Shown here piece by piece: positions 25,395 to 34,589 of a DNA stretch of 64,000 nucleotides; the stretch's first letter is position 1; each line of letters opens with the position of its first letter. A model generated the notes under the pieces. That model was not told the DNA's origin. It saw nothing but the letters and a program-made list of their open reading frames with translations, and did no database searches. The stretch is from UBA1368 sp964563125. Its GTDB lineage: Bacteria; Bacillota; Syntrophomonadia; Syntrophomonadales; Syntrophomonadaceae. A program made the translations under genes and the position numbers. The DNA is taken from assembly GCA_964563125.1 (NCBI GenBank), contig CAZLVY010000002.1, positions 1 through 64,000 of the forward strand, written 5' to 3'.

Positions 25395-25435
25395 GGGGAC
25401 GGCAAACTGTGTATTAATTCCAGACTGCCGTCCCC
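25395..25435. terminator. Hairpin between convergent genes
   Basis: GGGGACGGCA (25395-25404) and TGCCGTCCCC (25426-25435) form a perfect 10-bp stem. It sits between the convergent lipoprotein and ylzJ genes and could end transcripts from both sides. The arms also resemble hairpin repeats common in Firmicutes, and T runs are short. Confidence 0.5.
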
Positions 25436-25442
25436 TGTTTGC

Positions 25443-25649
25443 TTATAGTTTCATTTTAATCGTGCTGCCCGGCTGATATTTGCTGTTTAAGAAATCCTGC
25501 GGGTCGGTGGAATTGATGCTGACCACTTTCATTTCCAGGTTGCCGGATGGCTCTACCAGGATAAACCCTCCTGATGGCAGTTTGACTGTAATATAATCAG
25601 GAAGCTCCTGGTTTAATAATTGCAGCGGGTCCGGGTCGTAGAGTATCAT
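25443..25649 (-). CDS. ylzJ: YlzJ-like protein
   Basis: 68 aa: MILYDPDPLQLL at the start and a YLPGSTIKMKL-like end. Small YlzJ-like proteins follow tepA in Bacillus and many Clostridia, as here (the start overlaps the tepA stop by 4 bp). Cytoplasmic, function unknown. Confidence 0.75.
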   Translation of the reverse strand: MILYDPDPLQLLNQELPDYITVKLPSGGFILVEPSGNLEMKVVSINSTDPQDFLNSKYQPGSTIKMKL

Positions 25650-26344
25650 TGCAAAAGTCCCCCTGTTTGATCTTTTAAGGAATTTAATTTTTGTATAGCG
25701 TCTTTGAGTCCACCTACTTGATCAATTAATCCGCATTTTACTGCATCTTCTCCAACCAGAACAGTGCCGATATCACGTGCCAGGTCACCAGTTTTAAACA
25801 TTAAATCGCGAAAAACCGAATCTTTGATTTTCGAATGTTCAACAACAAATTTGACTACTCTATCCTGCATTTTATCAAGATATTCATAAGTCTGCGCTAC
25901 TCCAATTACCAGCCCGGTTAAACGGATAGGATGTATAGTCATGGTGGCTGAGGGAGCAATAAATGAATAATCAGCACTTACTGCAATGCTTGAACCAATT
26001 GAATGGCCTCCTCCTAATACAATGGAGACTGATGGTTTTGACAGACTGGCGATCATTTCAGCTAAAGCGAGCCCTGCTTCCACATCTCCTCCCACCGTAT
26101 TTAAAACAACTAAAAGGCCTTTTATATTCGGATTTTCTTCTACTGCCACCAGCTGCGGGATTACGTGTTCATATTTGGTAGTTTTATTTTGCGGTCCTAA
26201 AACCAAATGACCTTCTACTTGTCCGTTAATAGTTAAACAGTGTATTTCACTTTTAAAACCAGGTATTTCCACTTGGCCAAGTTCTTTTATATTTTCTAAT
26301 TTTTCCTCTTGATTTGCCACCGGGGTGTTTGTGTCTTCTCCCAC
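25646..26344 (-). CDS. tepA: ClpP-like serine protease TepA
   Basis: 232 aa, GTG start after GAAAGGAG. It has a Clp-protease fold: GLLVVLNTVGGDVEAGLALAEMI, the nucleophile Ser in GGGHSIGSSIAVSAD (SIGSS) and the catalytic His in ATMTIHPIRLTG. It belongs to the TepA/YmfB branch (translocation-enhancing protein), not housekeeping ClpP. A role in degrading signal peptides or aiding export is reported for Bacillus TepA. Coupled to ylzJ. Confidence 0.9.
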   Translation of the reverse strand: MGEDTNTPVANQEEKLENIKELGQVEIPGFKSEIHCLTINGQVEGHLVLGPQNKTTKYEHVIPQLVAVEENPNIKGLLVVLNTVGGDVEAGLALAEMIASLSKPSVSIVLGGGHSIGSSIAVSADYSFIAPSATMTIHPIRLTGLVIGVAQTYEYLDKMQDRVVKFVVEHSKIKDSVFRDLMFKTGDLARDIGTVLVGEDAVKCGLIDQVGGLKDAIQKLNSLKDQTGGLLQ

Positions 26345-26426
26345 TTTGTTAACTCCTTTCAGATCATATTGCTATGTATATAGAGTTTCCCAACCAAAAG
26401 AAAACATGCAAATTACTATTTACGAA

Positions 26427-26459
26427 CAAAAAGGCAGATCGCTTTTCGCAATCTGCCTC
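26427..26459 (-). terminator. Terminator in the RNase J to TepA interval
   Basis: On the minus strand AGGCAGATTGC and GCGATCTGCCT pair around GAAAA and are followed by TTTTTG. It lies past the RNase J gene and its repeat block. Confidence 0.75.
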
Positions 26460-26483
26460 TTGATACCTGTCAATCTTACAGAT

Positions 26484-26715
26484 GGGCTCGGGAGCGTGAT
26501 ACGCTCTCCTACATTTTTAGATGTGGCTCGGGAGCGTGATACGCTCCCCTACATTAGGGGCCGTGTATTAACGGGACTGTGTAAGGAACGGCTATTAGCC
26601 GTCAGCTCTGTCTGCTCCTATTCAGGTGGGCTCGGGAGCGCACCCCTCCGGGGCACAAGCAATACGCTCCCCTACATTATGGGTTGTAGGGCGCCCTACA
26701 CCTCACACGTCCAAC
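26484..26715. repeat. REP-like hairpin repeat block downstream of RNase J
   Basis: Two near-identical units (26484-26513, 26525-26553) contain GGAGCGTGATACGCTC, a near-perfect palindrome, followed by CCCTACAT. A third (26628-26675) is interrupted by CACCCCTCCGGGGCACAAGC, and GTAGGGCGCCCTAC follows. The GTGATACGC core and CCCTACA tail are shared with the repeats at 11340-12540, but the flanks differ. No gene is seen in 26345-26738. Confidence 0.75.
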
Positions 26716-26738
26716 CAACCAACTGACCAACCGTCCAA

Positions 26739-28403
26739 CTAAATTTCCATAATAATGGGTAATATCATTGGCCGTCTGCCGGTTTTTTCAAATAAATGTT
26801 TGCCCAGTTTATCGCGTATCTGCGACTTAATTACAGCCCATTCAGTTATATTCTTTTTCGTGCATACATCAAGTGCTTCACGGACTTTTTGTTTGGCATC
26901 TTCAATCAACTGTTCTGATTCTCTTACATAAACAAAACCCCTGGTTACTATATCGGGACCGGCAACTACACCAGCTTGTCCTTTTTCGATTGTAACTACC
27001 ACAATCATAATGCCATCCTGGGATAATTGTTTCCTGTCCCGCAAAACTATATTGCCGACATCGCCAACTCCCAAGCCATCTATTAGAACTTTACCGGCCG
27101 TTACTTTTCCAGCAAAACCGCCTTTTTTGTTATCCAGTTCTATAACCTGACCATTTTCAGCTACAAATATTCGAGACTTGTCAATACCCAGGCTTTCAGC
27201 AATCTTGGCATGTTTCATCAGGTGACGATATTCACCATGGACGGGAATAAAGTATTTAGGACGAATAAGGTTTAGAATAATCTTTAATTCTTCCTCAGCA
27301 GCGTGACCCGAAACATGTACACCCATTCCTCTTTCGTAAATAACCTCGGCACCTTGTTTGAATAACAGATCAACAGTTTTTGCTACCAATTTCTCGTTTC
27401 CTGGTATAGGATTGGCAGAAATGATTACAGTGTCACCGGGTTGAATAGAAACCCATCTATGATCTCCTGTAGCCATGCGGGTTAAAGCCGACATCGGTTC
27501 TCCCTGAGAACCTGTTGTTACTATTACGATTTGATTATCCGCATATTTATTGATATCTTCTATTTCAATCATGGTGTTTTCAGGAATATTCATATAGCCT
27601 AATTCGCTGGCAATTCGAACATTATTGACCATACTGCGTCCTATTACCGCAACTTTGCGGTCATACTTTTCGGCAGTTGTTATTACCTGTTGAATTCTAT
27701 GAACATTGGAAGCAAAAGTAGTGGCTATTATACGCCCTTCACATTTAGCAAATAGTTCCATAAAAGTGTTGCCAACGATTTTTTCAGACATAGTAAAACC
27801 TGAGCGGTCAGCATTAGTACTATCACCCATCATAACCAGGACGCCTTTTTCTCCCAGTTCGGCCATTTTTCTAAAATCCACTACTTCGCCATCAACTGGT
27901 GTTTGATCAAGTTTGATATCACCAGTATGCATAATAACGCCTAGCGGAGTATGAATAGCTATTCCCATGGAATCAGGTATGCTATGACTTACCCGGAAAA
28001 ACTCTATTTCCAGTTGGTCAATTTTTATCATCTCTCGCGGTCGAATTACATTGTATTTTACATTTTCTAGGTTATAATCCTTTAGCTTGGCTTCCACTAA
28101 ACCTAATGTTAGTTTACTGCCGTAAATAGGAACACTTAACTCTTTTAATACATACGGTAATGCACCAACATGATCTTCATGTCCATGGGTCAGTAAAATA
28201 GCCTTAACTTTTTCCTTATTTTCAATCAAATACGTTATATCAGGAATAACGATATCAATTCCCAGAAGTTCTTCTTCCGGGAACATTAAACCTGCATCAA
28301 TAACCACAATAGTGTCTTGATATCTGATTGCTAACATATTCTTACCTATTTCCCCTAAACCGCCCAAGGGAATTAAGTGTATGCGTAAGTCGTTTTCAGA
28401 CAC
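26739..28403 (-). CDS. rnj: Ribonuclease J
   Basis: 554 aa, GTG start with GGAGGTG upstream. A metallo-beta-lactamase core (LLTHGHEDHVGALPYVL, GDSTNADRSGFT) is followed by the beta-CASP domain (ATTFASNVHRIQQV, TTGSQGEPMSALTRM, VSGHAAEEELKIIL, PVHGEYRHLMKH) and the C-terminal RNase J domain. It is a 5'-3' exo- and endoribonuclease with two zinc ions at the HxHxDH site, central to mRNA decay in Firmicutes. Length matches the family. Confidence 0.96.
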   Translation of the reverse strand: MSENDLRIHLIPLGGLGEIGKNMLAIRYQDTIVVIDAGLMFPEEELLGIDIVIPDITYLIENKEKVKAILLTHGHEDHVGALPYVLKELSVPIYGSKLTLGLVEAKLKDYNLENVKYNVIRPREMIKIDQLEIEFFRVSHSIPDSMGIAIHTPLGVIMHTGDIKLDQTPVDGEVVDFRKMAELGEKGVLVMMGDSTNADRSGFTMSEKIVGNTFMELFAKCEGRIIATTFASNVHRIQQVITTAEKYDRKVAVIGRSMVNNVRIASELGYMNIPENTMIEIEDINKYADNQIVIVTTGSQGEPMSALTRMATGDHRWVSIQPGDTVIISANPIPGNEKLVAKTVDLLFKQGAEVIYERGMGVHVSGHAAEEELKIILNLIRPKYFIPVHGEYRHLMKHAKIAESLGIDKSRIFVAENGQVIELDNKKGGFAGKVTAGKVLIDGLGVGDVGNIVLRDRKQLSQDGIMIVVVTIEKGQAGVVAGPDIVTRGFVYVRESEQLIEDAKQKVREALDVCTKKNITEWAVIKSQIRDKLGKHLFEKTGRRPMILPIIMEI

Positions 28404-28519
28404 CCAAACACCTCCTTCGTTTATTCAGTTTTTTTGGAAATCCGCTCAATTTCACTGTGAATATTATAAGCTAAAATGGACTTTGTTACAACTTTATAGT
28501 ACGGTCATATTTGGTTATA

Positions 28520-28554
28520 CAAAAAAAGTTAGTATAACACCTAACTTTTTTAAT
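28520..28554 (-). terminator. Terminator after dapA
   Basis: A-rich/T-rich flanked hairpin: AAAAAGTTAG and CTAACTTTTTTT on the minus strand with an eight-base loop. It may work in both directions. Confidence 0.75.
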
Positions 28555-28579
28555 TCTATTTAATTATTATGCTAAATTT

Positions 28580-29461
28580 TTAATTTAATAAGCCAACATC
28601 CAATAACATTTTTTTAATCAGCATTTTTTCCTCTTCACTAGCTGTTACCAGAGGCAGTCTTAATCCCCCAACTTCATATCCCAACATATTCATAGCTTCT
28701 TTTAATGGAACCGGATTGCTGGTAATAAATAATCCTTTGAATATTGGTAAAAGTTTATTGTGTATTTTTCGGGCCCCACTCACATCTCCATTAAAAAAGC
28801 TGGTCATCATCTGAAGAATTTCCCGTCCTGCCAGGTGAGAGGCAATGCTGACAACCCCTTGAGCACCTATTGCCAGCATAGGCAGAGTCATTGAATCATC
28901 CCCTGAGTAGATGGCAATCCGTTCAGGCAACAGTGATGCCAGTAATGATACCTGGTCCATATCACCTGATGCTTCTTTAACTGCCGCTATATTCTCGATG
29001 GCAGACAGCCTTTTGACCGTCTGAGGCAGCAAGTTACAGGAGGTTCTGCCTGGCACATTATATAACATGACAGGTATTGATACACTGTCAGCAATTTTTT
29101 TAAAATGTTCATAGAGTCCATTTTGACTTGGTTTATTATAATAAGGGGTCACCAGTAATAATCCATTTACTCCACACTGCTGAGCTTTTTTGGACAGTTC
29201 TATGGTCAGGTCTGTATTATTGGTACCGGTTCCTGCCCATACTTCTGCTTTGTGCCCGACTGTTTTTTTTACAACTGTAAATAATCCCAGTTTTTCTTCA
29301 ATGGAAAGAACCGGAGCTTCTCCTGTAGTGCCGCATACAACTATACCGTCACTGCCGTTTTCAGTTAAATGTTCGGCTAATTTGGCTGCTGCATCATAGT
29401 TAATTTCTAAATTCTCCTTATAAGGAGTTATCATTGCCGTAAAAAGTCTTGGAAAAGGCAA
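28580..29461 (-). CDS. dapA: 4-hydroxy-tetrahydrodipicolinate synthase
   Basis: 293 aa. Family motifs are GTTGEAPVLSIEEK, LVTPYYNKPSQNGLYEHF, the catalytic Tyr in MLYNVPGRTSCNL, the Schiff-base Lys in AVKEASGD and IYSGDDSMTLPMLAIGAQGVVSI. It condenses pyruvate with aspartate semialdehyde. Last gene of the asd-dapG-dapA group (27 bp after dapG). Its product feeds DapB (lysine, peptidoglycan) and dipicolinate synthase (spores), whose genes are all nearby. Confidence 0.96.
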   Translation of the reverse strand: MPFPRLFTAMITPYKENLEINYDAAAKLAEHLTENGSDGIVVCGTTGEAPVLSIEEKLGLFTVVKKTVGHKAEVWAGTGTNNTDLTIELSKKAQQCGVNGLLLVTPYYNKPSQNGLYEHFKKIADSVSIPVMLYNVPGRTSCNLLPQTVKRLSAIENIAAVKEASGDMDQVSLLASLLPERIAIYSGDDSMTLPMLAIGAQGVVSIASHLAGREILQMMTSFFNGDVSGARKIHNKLLPIFKGLFITSNPVPLKEAMNMLGYEVGGLRLPLVTASEEEKMLIKKMLLDVGLLN

Positions 29462-29487
29462 TTAAAAACACCACCATTCTTTATTCT

Positions 29488-30711
29488 TTAACAACCTAAC
29501 TCAAATTTATCATGCAAAGCTTTTACTGCTTTACACATGTTTTCGATTTTTATCAGACACCATATGTTAGTATACGAATCACCTGATTGTAAAATTTCAA
29601 TGTCGTTTTCAACCATAGCTTCAACTACTTTAGCCATAACACCGGGAATCCCCGTCATTGCAGCTCCCACAATAGCTACTTTGGCACAATTAAATTCTAC
29701 CACAGGTTCTAATCCGATATTTTTTAAAACTTCAACGGTTTTGTCAACCATATTGCTGGCTACAGTAAACATAATGACATTAGGCTGCACATTGATAAAA
29801 TCAACACTTATCTCATCTAATGCCAGCGATTTAAATATTTTTAATTCAATTCCTTTACTATTTTGCATCCGGCTAATATCAATTTTGATCTGTGAAATAT
29901 TTGCAGTATGCGTAATACCCGTTATAAGGTTATCTCTTATCATATGAATGTTATCCATTTCGCTGACCTGGTTAGTAACCAGGGTTCCTTCTGAGCCATT
30001 CATGGTTGATCTGACCCTGAGCGGAATATTGCACTGCATAGCTATTTCGATAGCTCGCGGATGGATTACTTTGGCCCCGTCACGAGCCAGTTGGCATATT
30101 TCGTTATAGGTAATAGATTGCAATACTCTGGCATTATCAACTATACGGGGGTCTGCAGTCATGACTCCATCAACATCAGTAAAGATGTCAATCATCTCAG
30201 CATTCAAAGCAACTCCCAGTGCACTGGCAGTAGTATCACTCCCGCCTCTGCCCAGAGTTGTAACCCGGCCTTTGTCATCTACTCCCTGAAATCCTGCTAC
30301 AACCGGGACTAAACCTTTTTCCAGGCATTCTACGATTTTCTGCGGATTAACATATAAAATATGGGCATCGCCAAAATTACTGTTAGTTACAATCCCGGCT
30401 TGTTCGCCATTGAGAAAACAGGCATCTATTCCGTTAGCTGAAAGATAATTGGCTAAAACTACTCCGGAAATTAATTCCCCACAGGACATAACTAAATCAA
30501 GTTCCTGTACTGAGGGGTTGGGATTAACATTTTTAATTAAATTTATAAGAGTATCGGTGGCATATGGGTCATTTTCACGTCCCATGGCTGATACTACCAC
30601 AACTACTGAATAACCTTGGCTTTTAGTAGCATCTATGATTTCTCTGACCCGGTTCTTTAATACCGGCGTTGCAACTGATGACCCACCAAATTTTTGCACA
30701 ACTACTTTCAA
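29488..30711 (-). CDS. dapG: Aspartate kinase I
   Basis: 407 aa from a TTG at 30711 with GAGAAGGTG seven bases before it; a TTG 18 bp earlier is an alternative. The kinase domain has VVVQKFGGSSVATP, GRGGSDTTASALGVAL and TDVDGVMTADPRIV; two ACT domains follow (residues ~265-405). It phosphorylates aspartate for the DAP/dipicolinate pathway. In Bacillus DapG is the DAP-sensitive isozyme in the same dpaA-dpaB-asd-dapG-dapA order seen here. It abuts asd. Confidence 0.94.
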   Translation of the reverse strand: MKVVVQKFGGSSVATPVLKNRVREIIDATKSQGYSVVVVVSAMGRENDPYATDTLINLIKNVNPNPSVQELDLVMSCGELISGVVLANYLSANGIDACFLNGEQAGIVTNSNFGDAHILYVNPQKIVECLEKGLVPVVAGFQGVDDKGRVTTLGRGGSDTTASALGVALNAEMIDIFTDVDGVMTADPRIVDNARVLQSITYNEICQLARDGAKVIHPRAIEIAMQCNIPLRVRSTMNGSEGTLVTNQVSEMDNIHMIRDNLITGITHTANISQIKIDISRMQNSKGIELKIFKSLALDEISVDFINVQPNVIMFTVASNMVDKTVEVLKNIGLEPVVEFNCAKVAIVGAAMTGIPGVMAKVVEAMVENDIEILQSGDSYTNIWCLIKIENMCKAVKALHDKFELGC

Positions 30712-30725
30712 ATTTTCGCACCTTC

Positions 30726-31742
30726 TCAATAAAGATTATGTTTAACAACATGTTCGGCGATTTGAATAGCGTTGGTTGCAGCACCTTTTCTAATCTGGTC
30801 TGCTGCCACCCATATGATTATTCCATTTTCAACTGAAATATCTTTCCTTATTCTGCCAACATAGACTTCATCAGTATTGGAAGAGTATAAAGGCATCGGA
30901 TATAAATTTTCGCCAGGTTTATCTTGAATAATAATTCCGGGTGACTTAGACAAAATATTTCTGGCTTCTTCTGCTGTTAGAGGATTTTTAGTTTCTATAT
31001 TAATAGATTCGGAATGACTGCGATAAACAGGCACCCTTACTGCAGTAGCAGCAATATTTATTTGATCATCGTGAAGTATTTTCCTGGTTTCATAAACCAT
31101 TTTCATTTCTTCTCTGGTATAATCATTTTCCATAAAAACATCAATATGAGGAATTACGTTAAAAGCTATCTGATGCTGAAATACTTTGGGTTCAGTATTT
31201 ATATTATTCTGGTAAGCTTCTACACTGTCGGTAAGTTCATTTATTCCAGCTGCCCCTGCTCCAGATACTGCCTGATAAGTTGAAACAACAATTCTTGTAA
31301 TTCCGACTGCTTTATGAATAGGGTTAATTGCTACAGCCATGATTGTAGTTGAACAATTAGGATTAGCAATCACCCCCTGATGTAAGCTGATATCTTCCGG
31401 ATTCACCTCTGGTACTACCAGAGGAACATTATTATCAAGTCTGAAAGCATTACTATTATCAATAACTAAGCATTTATTATCAATAGCCATCGGGGCTAAT
31501 ATTTTACTAATATTTGACTCAACCGCAAACAGTGCTATATCAGCACTGGCGAATATTTCAGGACTCGCTGCTTTAACCACCAAATCATGACCTTTGTATT
31601 TAATTATATTTCCTGCTTCTCGCGGATCGGCAAGTACGATCAAATCTTTTAAAGGAAAGTTTCTTTCTTCAAGTATTTTTAACATTTCCTGGCCTACAGC
31701 ACCTGTTGCGCCGACTATTGCTAAATTTATTTCACCAGCCAC
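30726..31742 (-). CDS. asd: Aspartate-semialdehyde dehydrogenase
   Basis: 338 aa, GTG start after GGAGGG. The Rossmann start is AIVGATGAVGQEML, the catalytic Cys is in IANPNCSTTIMAV, and STYQAVSGAGAAGI and the conserved His in RVPVYRSHSESINIE are present. It reduces aspartyl phosphate to the semialdehyde with NADPH. It lies between dpaB and dapG in the DAP/dipicolinate cluster. Confidence 0.96.
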   Translation of the reverse strand: MAGEINLAIVGATGAVGQEMLKILEERNFPLKDLIVLADPREAGNIIKYKGHDLVVKAASPEIFASADIALFAVESNISKILAPMAIDNKCLVIDNSNAFRLDNNVPLVVPEVNPEDISLHQGVIANPNCSTTIMAVAINPIHKAVGITRIVVSTYQAVSGAGAAGINELTDSVEAYQNNINTEPKVFQHQIAFNVIPHIDVFMENDYTREEMKMVYETRKILHDDQINIAATAVRVPVYRSHSESINIETKNPLTAEEARNILSKSPGIIIQDKPGENLYPMPLYSSNTDEVYVGRIRKDISVENGIIIWVAADQIRKGAATNAIQIAEHVVKHNLY

Positions 31743-31810
31743 AATAAACCCTCCTATTAATAAACGTCTAAAGTGTATTGTAGCATAATAATATTATGGT
31801 TCTCAAGAAA

Positions 31811-32425
31811 TTAAGCGGGACCGAGTAAAATTGGCTGAAGCTGTTTGCCCTGCAGGGCTAAATATATAGTATCAACAATTTGCTCCATATCAAATAATAC
31901 TGAATTGGCTTTTGCCATTGGATTATCCTGCCTGAATGGTACAAAGAATATATTTTTCATATTCATAAGCATACCGATATTCCTGGCATTTATACTAAGC
32001 GCATCATTAGTTGAAATTCCTATTACTATTGGTTTATTATTTCTAAGTTGTGCCTTGATGGCCATTAAGGCAGGTGTATCAGTAATTCCATTTGCCAGTT
32101 TTGCAATAGTATTTCCGGTAGCAGGGATAACAGCAACTATATCAAGATAACCGACTGGTCCAATCGGTTCGGCAGCAACTATAGTATTGATGATTGGTTC
32201 ATCAGTAATTTCATTAATCTCTTTTTTTAGATCTTCCACCTGGTAAAAGCGATTATCTGTGCTATCAACTGAATAAGAAAAAATCGGAAAGATTTTGGCT
32301 CCCTCTTCTTTCAGGTGTCTGATATGAGGAATTACATCAGCTATAGTGCAGTGCGAACCAGTTAGTACAACACCTATTTTTATCCCTTTTAATCTATTTC
32401 TTTGCAGTTTTTTCACCTCCTGCAC
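31811..32425 (-). CDS. dpaB: Dipicolinate synthase subunit B
   Basis: About 204 aa as listed from a GTG at 32425. GIKIGVVLTGSHCTIADV and the flavoprotein-like PATGNTIAKLANGITDTPALMAIKAQLRN, VIGISTNDALSINARNIGMLMN mark SpoVFB. With DpaA it makes dipicolinic acid in the mother cell for the spore core. The start is uncertain: AGGAGG lies eight bases before a CTG at 32407, which would give an N-terminus as short as the Bacillus protein; the GTG has only a weak site. Three bases separate it from dpaA. Confidence 0.92.
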   Translation of the reverse strand: MQEVKKLQRNRLKGIKIGVVLTGSHCTIADVIPHIRHLKEEGAKIFPIFSYSVDSTDNRFYQVEDLKKEINEITDEPIINTIVAAEPIGPVGYLDIVAVIPATGNTIAKLANGITDTPALMAIKAQLRNNKPIVIGISTNDALSINARNIGMLMNMKNIFFVPFRQDNPMAKANSVLFDMEQIVDTIYLALQGKQLQPILLGPA

Positions 32426-32428
32426 CCC

Positions 32429-33504
32429 CTATTTCAAACCGAAAAGCAAGTTTTTATCTAATTTGAGCAGTTCATCAATTACTAAATTTGGAATAACATC
32501 AGCCAAAATTTGGCCTGCTGAGATTGGGGCTACTTTCCCCGGCAGTCCAGGCGCTAAGATTGCCTTTATTCCATATCTGTTGGCAGCCTCAAAATCTGTC
32601 CCGCCAGGCTGGCTGGCTAAATCAATAATTATTAAATCCTGATTGGCATGTTTTAATAAATTATTATCTAAAATCATGGCTGGGACAGTGTTGAAAACAA
32701 AATCTACCTCATTTAATATATTTTGCAGATTACTATAACCTGCCTTTGCGCATCCCATTTCGGCAGCTCTGGCAAGTTGGCCTCTGTTTCTGGCTATTAC
32801 AGTAACATGAGCCCCTAGTGCTTTAAGAGTTCGAGCTAAAGTTATTGCTACACGGCCAAAACCTATTATGCAGGCTTTACTGCCATGTAAAGTGATTTTG
32901 CTGTTTTCCATGGCAATTTGTATAGCACCTTCGGCAGTAGGGATGGAATTTAGAATAGCAATTTCGTCCAGTTCGACTGTTTCTACCAGGGTAAATTTGT
33001 AGGTTTGTGCCCAGTCTTTGAGAAATTGCCGGGCTGAACCGATCAACACCAGAGCATTATCAGCTATACTGGCTATAGCCTTTTCTGATAAAATCAAATT
33101 TTCTTCTGCATATACCGCTCTTATTCTTCCTTCGGGATCAGTTCCCGGCAAAGGTAATATAACCACCTCTGCATCTTTACAGGCTTTTTCAACTGTATTT
33201 ACTATAAAAGCTCCGTGCACTATTTTTTCTTTGGGGAACCCTGCCACAACAATAGTTGCTCCCATCTTTACCAGTTCATTGACCAGGATTAATTCACGNN
33301 NNNNNNNNNNNNNNNNNNNNNNNNNNNNNNNNNNNNNNNNNNNNNNNNNNNNNNNNNNNNNNNNNNNNNNNNNNNNNNNNNNNNNNNNNNNNNNNNNNCC
33401 ACAACAATAGTTGCTCCCATCTTTACCAGTTCATTGACCAGGATTAATTCACGATCATCTCCTCCTATTATTGCTATCTTGACCCCGGATAGAACTGAGC
33501 TCAA
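32429..33504 (-). CDS. dpaA: Dipicolinate synthase subunit A, interrupted by an assembly gap
   Basis: DpaA/SpoVFA binds NAD(P) and oxidises the dihydrodipicolinate precursor. The N-terminal part reads KIAIIGGDDRELILVNELV and the C-terminal part holds IIGFGRVAITLARTLKALGA and IIDLASQPGGTDF. A run of 100 N (33299-33398) splits it, but the 55 bases on either side are identical. Deleting the N run and one copy (155 bp) joins both parts in frame to about 306 aa, close to the Bacillus length (~297). The TTG at 33504 is chosen because GGGGGGA precedes it at six bases; an ATG at 33519 has no site. Probably intact, not a pseudogene. Confidence 0.92.
33299..33398. other. Assembly gap (100 N) within dpaA
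   Basis: Identical 55-mers flank the gap (33244-33298 and 33399-33453). Collapsing them restores the dpaA reading frame, so the gap is very likely artificial. Confidence 0.97.
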
Positions 33505-33600
33505 AATATATCCCCCCATTGAAAAAATTCAGCACCACAATTAATAGCATTATATGTATGGCACTCTGTAGTGGTGCTTGTCTTTTGCGCCGCAATTGGC

Positions 33601-33635
33601 ACAAAAAAAACGAGAGTTTCCTCTCGCTTTTTTTG
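33601..33635 (-). terminator. Terminator after dapB
   Basis: GCGAGAG/CTCTCG(T) on the minus strand with a short loop and a following T8 run, 15 bp past the dapB stop. A-rich on the other side, so possibly bidirectional. The next 80 bp before dpaA contain a further inverted repeat AGCACCAC/GTGGTGCT around TATAAT. Confidence 0.8.
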
Positions 33636-33649
33636 TAATCGGTCTTAAT

Positions 33650-34450
33650 TTACATCAGTTTTTCCATACCGTGAATTAATCCTTTTACAGTCAGTATTTT
33701 TTTAGTTACCATTATTACTCCCGGCATAAAGCACGTCCGGTCTATAGAATCATGTCTGATGGTAAGGGTTTGTCCAGCACTGCCGAAAATTACTTCCTGG
33801 TGAGCAACCAATCCTGGTAAGCGAATACTATGAATTCTCACTCCATCACTGTCTGCTCCCCTGGCACCAGCTATTTTCTCGTATTCTTTCAAGTTTTTAG
33901 GGGCTTTTAGTCCCCGGTTTTCATTTATCATCTCCGCTGTTTTTATGGCAGTTCCGGAAGGTGCATCTAGTTTTTGATCATGATGCAGTTCAACAATTTC
34001 TACATCAGAGAAATAACTTGCAGCTTCCTGGGCAAATTTCATCATTAGTACGGCACCAATAGCAAAATTAGGTATTATAGCAACACCCAGACCTTTTTCG
34101 ATGGCCATTTTCTCTAATTGCTCTATTTCTATATCGTTTAACCCTGTGGTTCCTATAACACAATTTATATTATTTTTTAATGCTGTTTTGGCGTTACTGA
34201 ATACAGACTGGGGATTAGTAAAGTCAATTAATACATCAGGTTTTACTAGATTAATAGCCTCTGATAAATTGTTTTCAATTATTAAATGGCAATTGTTTAT
34301 AGCAGATATGGCTGATAATTTTTGTCCCTGACTCATAACATCTACTAAACCAATTAATTCCAGGCTTTCATCTGCAATTACTGCTTTAATAGTTTCAAGT
34401 CCCATTTTCCCAAGAGCACCGGCAATTATTACTTTAATTTTATCTGTCAT
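33650..34450 (-). CDS. dapB: 4-hydroxy-tetrahydrodipicolinate reductase
   Basis: 266 aa. NAD(P) site VIIAGALGKMGLETIK, the central GTTGLNDIEIEQL, and the signature IVELHHDQKLDAPSGTAIKTAE with the catalytic His pair. It reduces the DapA product toward DAP and lysine. Separated by a terminator from dpaA downstream, so it has its own transcript. Divergent from the universal stress protein gene. Confidence 0.96.
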   Translation of the reverse strand: MTDKIKVIIAGALGKMGLETIKAVIADESLELIGLVDVMSQGQKLSAISAINNCHLIIENNLSEAINLVKPDVLIDFTNPQSVFSNAKTALKNNINCVIGTTGLNDIEIEQLEKMAIEKGLGVAIIPNFAIGAVLMMKFAQEAASYFSDVEIVELHHDQKLDAPSGTAIKTAEMINENRGLKAPKNLKEYEKIAGARGADSDGVRIHSIRLPGLVAHQEVIFGSAGQTLTIRHDSIDRTCFMPGVIMVTKKILTVKGLIHGMEKLM

Positions 34451-34589
34451 GATTTACCTCCATATAATCTCTTAGAAATTAGTGTTATCTATTTTTCTCA
34501 TATAGTCAAGTTTTCAGAGTAAAAGGCTTTTTATTAAGAATTTTTCAGTGTATAATTGAAAAAATCAATGTTTTGGAGGTTGAAAGTGG

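Noticed and set aside
32429..33519. dpaA as a broken pseudogene
   Set aside because: The break is an N-run with identical 55-bp flanks; collapsing it restores the frame.
33520..33600. Sporulation sigma-K promoter upstream of dpaA
   Set aside because: CATACATATA partly fits a -10 of that type, but the -35 spacing is poor and TATAAT in the same place fits sigma-A; not decidable by eye.
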